From Bacteroidales bacterium (GTDB lineage Bacteria; Bacteroidota; Bacteroidia; Bacteroidales; UBA932): DNA of 64,000 bases. A program made the position numbers and the translations under genes. Shown piece after piece: positions 60,971 through 64,000 of the stretch. The stretch's first letter is position 1. The number at the start of each line of letters is the position of its first letter. The notes beneath the pieces were generated by a model. The model saw only the letters and a program-made list of their open reading frames with translations. It did not search any database and was not told where the DNA came from. The DNA lies in the NCBI GenBank assembly GCA_017560825.1, contig JAFZED010000073.1, positions 62,001 to 126,000 on the forward strand, in the 5' to 3' direction.

Positions 60971-61831
60971 ATGATTTTTAGCCAGGATAAGTTGCAGAAG
61001 AATGTAATCGGGGTGATCTTTGGAGGCAAGCACCTCAGTGCGGCAAGAATCGAGAACGGAGTCATCGCAGACATAGTCCACAGGGAGGTAAACAACAGGG
61101 AAGCTGAGGAAGTCATCCTGAGCGAGATTATCCACACAATAAATTCAGTCTACACGGACTCAGTCGCCGGAATCGGAGTCGGCGTACCGAGCCTGGTAGA
61201 TGTCAAGCACGGTATAGTCATCAACCCGACCAACATCCCCTCCTGGCACAAGGTACACCTGAAAGACATCCTCGAGGAGCAGTTCAACGTACCTGTCTAC
61301 ATAAACAACGACGCAAACTGCTTTGCCTTGGGAGAGAAGTATTTCGGAGTCGCAAAAGATTACGAGAACATCGCAGGGATAACCATAGCCACCGGTTTCG
61401 GAGTCGGCATCATAATCAACGGCAAGCTTTATTCCGGCAGGAACGCCGGAGCCGGAGAGTTCTGTTCCATCCCGTACCGTGACCACGACTACGAGTACTA
61501 CTGCAGCACAAAGTATTTCGAAGAAAAATACGGCTTGAAAAACGAGATCCTGCTGGCAAGGGCGAAAAAGAAGGACAAGATTGCCTTGGCGATATACGAA
61601 CTTTTCGGAATGGACCTGGGAAATGCAATCAAGACGATAATGTACGCCCTTGACCCTGACGCCATCGTCATCGGAGGCATAATGGCAGAAGCCTATGATT
61701 TCTACAAGGAGGCGATGCTCAAGACAGTCAATTCATTCATTTACAAGGGAACAGTGAAGAACATCAAGATTTTCAAGTCCACTGAAGCAAACATTCCGGT
61801 TTACGGCGCAGCCGCATTGTGCTTCGAATAA
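60971..61831 (+). CDS. ROK-family protein with degenerate phosphate loop
   Basis: A 286-residue ROK-fold protein. NNDANCFALGEK near residue 113 keeps the catalytic Asp and GIGVGVPSLVD and IATGFGVGIIINGKL are conserved. The N-terminal phosphate-1 loop, normally DxGGT, reads IFGGKHLSAARIE, with the Asp lost. The zinc-binding CxCGxxGC region is also replaced (YRDHDYEYYCSTKYFEEKYG). It may bind sugar without phosphorylating it and act as a sensor, or be a kinase with altered chemistry. It is followed by a LacI gene 11 bp downstream, so the two may be cotranscribed. Confidence 0.78.
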   Translation: MIFSQDKLQKNVIGVIFGGKHLSAARIENGVIADIVHREVNNREAEEVILSEIIHTINSVYTDSVAGIGVGVPSLVDVKHGIVINPTNIPSWHKVHLKDILEEQFNVPVYINNDANCFALGEKYFGVAKDYENIAGITIATGFGVGIIINGKLYSGRNAGAGEFCSIPYRDHDYEYYCSTKYFEEKYGLKNEILLARAKKKDKIALAIYELFGMDLGNAIKTIMYALDPDAIVIGGIMAEAYDFYKEAMLKTVNSFIYKGTVKNIKIFKSTEANIPVYGAAALCFE

Positions 61832-61842
61832 CCTATGTGCTT

Positions 61843-62844
61843 ATGGCAAAGAAAGTAACAATCTACGACATCGCCGACAAGCTTCACCTGTCTCCTTCGA
61901 CGGTTTCCCGCGCCCTCGCGGACAGCAGTCTGATCAACATAAAGACCAGGACCCGCATCCGCAAGGTGGCGGATGAAATGGGCTACAGGGATCCCAGAAA
62001 CATACAGACGGAGCCTGACACCATAGCCGTCATCGTCCCCGCAAGAGACAATATTTTTTACAACAGCATCATACAGGCCATCCAGAGCAAGGTCGAAGAC
62101 AAGTACCTGCTCTCGGTAATGTGCTCGGACAACTCCGCAAAGAGGGAGAAGGAGATCGTGTCAAGGCTGTCTCCCGCCCACATCAAATGCCTCATCATAT
62201 CCCAGAGTATGGACATAGATGACAACACCCATCTGGAGGAGGCACAGAAAAGAGGGATAGAAGTCATACTTTTCAACAGAATACACTACGCAGGGGCCTG
62301 TCCTAAATTCCTGATTGACAATTATATGGATTCTTACACACTGACCCGGCATCTTGTGTCTGCCGGCTGCAGGAGGATTGCATTCGCCGCCAAGCATTAC
62401 AAGTGTCCCATCTACAAGGAAAGGGTGGCGGCATACAAGGATGTCATCAAGGAAAACGATCTGCCTTTCGACCCCAGACTCCTCATCTACAGCGAGCTCA
62501 CCACCGACGACACCTCTGAGGTCATCAGCCGTTTCTTGAAGACGGACCCAAGGCCTGACGCCATCGTACTGCCCAATTTCATTTCAGTACTTCAAGCAGT
62601 CTCTGCCGCCAAACTTATGAACCTGTCGATTCCTCAGGACATCGCCATCGCAAGTTTCGACGAGACACCGGAATGCAAATTCTCCAACCCGTCAGTAACC
62701 TGCCTCAGCCGTCCTCTGGAAGAAATCGGAGAGGAGATTGCAGACACCGCACTGCGCCTCTGCAATGGAGAACTCACCGAAAAGGACATCACCCGCGTAT
62801 TCGGCTCCAGACTCATAATACGAGGTTCATCGTTCTCCTGCTGA
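61843..62844 (+). CDS. LacI-family transcriptional regulator
   Basis: A 333-residue regulator. N-terminal LacI HTH: VTIYDIADKLHLSPSTVSRAL (residues 5-25), hinge helix TRTRIRKVADEMGYR, then a two-lobed periplasmic-binding-like domain with TIAVIVPA.DN.FY near residue 70 and GAFDA-like C-terminal SFDETPECKF. The ATG at 61843 is preferred over an upstream GTG at 61819, which lies inside the first ROK gene. It is a likely repressor of the adjacent ROK kinase, whose promoter is bracketed by two palindromes with the same core. Confidence 0.92.
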   Translation: MAKKVTIYDIADKLHLSPSTVSRALADSSLINIKTRTRIRKVADEMGYRDPRNIQTEPDTIAVIVPARDNIFYNSIIQAIQSKVEDKYLLSVMCSDNSAKREKEIVSRLSPAHIKCLIISQSMDIDDNTHLEEAQKRGIEVILFNRIHYAGACPKFLIDNYMDSYTLTRHLVSAGCRRIAFAAKHYKCPIYKERVAAYKDVIKENDLPFDPRLLIYSELTTDDTSEVISRFLKTDPRPDAIVLPNFISVLQAVSAAKLMNLSIPQDIAIASFDETPECKFSNPSVTCLSRPLEEIGEEIADTALRLCNGELTEKDITRVFGSRLIIRGSSFSC

Positions 62845-62895
62845 CGTTCTTTTTCCGGTACAGCCATCATCAGGCGCTTCGGCCTGAAACCATAT

Positions 62896-62923
62896 CACCC
62901 CATCACCGCGATGGGGTGTTTTT
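62896..62923 (+). terminator. Terminator after the LacI gene
   Basis: CACCCCAT (62896-62903) pairs with ATGGGGTG (62911-62918), followed by TTTTT. It separates the ROK1-lacI unit from the second ROK kinase. Confidence 0.85.
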
Positions 62924-62936
62924 CATATCCATTTTA

Positions 62937-62950
62937 TGCAACTTGTTGCA
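62937..62950. promoter_or_regulatory. LacI-type operator, upstream copy
   Basis: TGCAACTTGTTGCA: arms TGCAAC/GTTGCA around 2 bp. Same core as the downstream copy at 63053-63070. It lies about 60-75 bp upstream of the predicted transcript start. Confidence 0.75.
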
Positions 62951-62974
62951 ATTTTAAAATCATTTGTTCAAATA

Positions 62975-63006
62975 TTTGCATTTGACATTTTAAAAATCTA
63001 ATTTTG
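62975..63006 (+). promoter_or_regulatory. Predicted promoter of the second ROK gene
   Basis: TTTG (62975-62978), 20-bp spacer, TAATTTTG (62999-63006): a full consensus match. It lies between the two operators. Confidence 0.75.
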
Positions 63007-63052
63007 GCACAACACTGATAACCAAATAGAATAGAGCAAGGCCCGAACTGAC

Positions 63053-63070
63053 TTTGCAACAAGTTGCAAA
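63053..63070. promoter_or_regulatory. LacI-type operator, downstream copy
   Basis: TTTGCAACAAGTTGCAAA has 8-bp arms around AA. It is centred about 118 bp from the upstream copy, near 11 helical turns, so a repressor tetramer could loop out the promoter. It lies 34 bp before the ATG of the second ROK gene. Confidence 0.8.
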
Positions 63071-63103
63071 AGCACAAAAAGGCCTGCCCAACAAACACAC
63101 ACA

Positions 63104-63940
63104 ATGAAAAACATATTGGGAATAGACCTTGGAGGCACCTCCATTGAGGGTGGAAGGATAGAAGCCGGAAACATCGTCAGCTATGCAAAGACTGACACCA
63201 AAGCATCAATCGGAGGCGAAACCACCATCGGATTATTGAAGGACCTGATCGCCGGTCTCATAAATGAGGAGACTGCAGCGATCGGCATCGGCGTTCCTAG
63301 CGTCGTGGACAGAAAAAAGGGAATTGTCTACAATGTACAGAACATTGCGGGATGGGATGAAGTTCCGCTCAAGGAGATCCTTGAGGCTGAATTCGGCCTT
63401 CCTGTGTTCGTGGACAACGACGCCAACTGCTTTGCATTGGGAGAAAAGATCTTCGGAGAAGGCAAGGAATTCGACCATTTTGTCGGAGCCACCCTTGGAA
63501 CAGGCCTTGGCGCTGGAATAATCCAGAACGGACGTCTTCTTGCTGACGCAAACTGCGGTTCCGGCGAATTCGGTGAGATTCCGTATATGAACGGAAAGCT
63601 CGAGGATCTGTGCGGAAGCCGATTCTTCACTGAAGTCGCAGGCAAGAGCGGCTATGAGCTTTCGCTTGAGGCACGCAGCGGAAATGAAGAGGCAAAGAAG
63701 ATGTTCGACGAATATGGCAGGCACCTGGCCTACCTTGTGAAGATCGTCGTTCTGACCCTTGACCCTCAGGCCGTCATCTTCGGAGGCTCGATAGCAAAGT
63801 CATTCGACCTTTTCAAGGATGCCATATTCACCAACCTCGCGGACTTCCCATATCCGAAATCCATCGAGAAGCTCACCCTCCTGAGTTCAAACAAGGAGAA
63901 CAGCGGCATACTTGGAGCCGGAGCACTCTGCCTTGCATAA
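63104..63940 (+). CDS. ROK-family sugar kinase
   Basis: A 278-residue ROK kinase with an intact phosphate loop (GIDLGGTSIEGGRI near residues 6-19), GIGVPSVVDRKKG near residue 63, catalytic NDANCFALGEK near residue 105, and GATLGTGLGAGII near residue 127. The zinc motif is partly degenerate (YMNGKLEDLCGS). It likely phosphorylates glucose or another hexose. It is paralogous to the first ROK gene but clearly more canonical. Expression is probably controlled by the LacI regulator through the two flanking operators. Confidence 0.88.
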   Translation: MKNILGIDLGGTSIEGGRIEAGNIVSYAKTDTKASIGGETTIGLLKDLIAGLINEETAAIGIGVPSVVDRKKGIVYNVQNIAGWDEVPLKEILEAEFGLPVFVDNDANCFALGEKIFGEGKEFDHFVGATLGTGLGAGIIQNGRLLADANCGSGEFGEIPYMNGKLEDLCGSRFFTEVAGKSGYELSLEARSGNEEAKKMFDEYGRHLAYLVKIVVLTLDPQAVIFGGSIAKSFDLFKDAIFTNLADFPYPKSIEKLTLLSSNKENSGILGAGALCLA

Positions 63941-63979
63941 AGGATCACCGCATAAAACAACAACCACATAATCAAGACA

Positions 63980-64000
63980 ATGAAACTTCAGAAAACAATC
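63980..64000 (+). CDS. Start of an unidentified gene (first seven codons)
   Basis: An ATG at 63980, preceded by AATCAAGACA, opens a frame MKLQKTI that runs off the window edge. Its position 39 bp after the ROK kinase suggests it belongs to the same unit. No identity can be given from seven codons. Confidence 0.4.

Overview
The window comes from a Gram-negative member of the Bacteroidota, most likely Bacteroidales. The evidence is the Bacteroidota-type promoters (a -7 box of the form TAnnTTTG, often with TTG or TTTG 19-20 bp upstream) in front of many genes, weak Shine-Dalgarno sequences, many lipoproteins with signal peptides (NigD-like, fimbrillin-like, FN3-like, FGE-sulfatase domain), an FtsI with a C-terminal PASTA domain, an MraY with a long internal insertion, and an Rnf cluster headed by an RseC-like gene. 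Genus cannot be fixed from this sequence. A striking genome-scale trait is near-total absence of the tetranucleotide CATG (about 7 copies by eye in 64 kb against roughly 250 expected by chance).

Layout. 1-16.7 kb is mixed housekeeping: bamD (partial), trxB, an SDR, a Fur-family regulator, a NigD-like lipoprotein, a fimbrillin-like lipoprotein, tRNA-His followed by an att-like duplication, a Gate-domain membrane protein, radC, upp, rpoN, a SPOR protein, a LEA2-like lipoprotein, miaB, glycerol kinase and glycerol facilitator, then a structured intergenic region and an M23 peptidase lipoprotein. 16.7-33.8 kb is a complete, collinear dcw (division and cell wall) cluster: mraZ, rsmH, ftsL, ftsI, murE, mraY, murD, ftsW, murG, murC, ftsQ, ftsA, ftsZ, followed by gltX. 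It is headed by a Bacteroidota promoter with four 10-bp-phased TGGR repeats that look like MraZ operators.

33.8-48.7 kb is the accessory part: two small paralogous outer-membrane proteins, a second copy of the structured intergenic element, a transglutaminase-like protein, a 50-aa protein paired with a GNAT acetyltransferase, a four-gene surface cluster (PEGA/barrel protein, FN3-like repeat lipoprotein, lipoprotein with an Asp/Trp-rich tandem-repeat tail, FGE-sulfatase lipoprotein), an orphan HigA-like N-terminal module, a REP-associated transposase (RAYT), three palindromes and seven 53-bp palindromic tandem repeats. Five of the seven CATG sites fall in the surface cluster.

48.7-60.9 kb is a nearly unbroken minus-strand run: two M23 peptidases, merR, Nif3-like, zinc-ribbon coiled coil, dnaB, DUF3108, rseC, rnfB-C-D-G-E-A and a small TPR-like gene. 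60.9-64 kb is a sugar-control locus: a degenerate ROK protein, a LacI-family regulator, and a canonical ROK kinase whose promoter lies between two identical-core palindromes spaced about 118 bp apart, which suggests repression by looping. The envelope is the common theme: peptidoglycan synthesis and division, peptidoglycan hydrolases, outer-membrane assembly, surface lipoproteins and ion-motive energy coupling.
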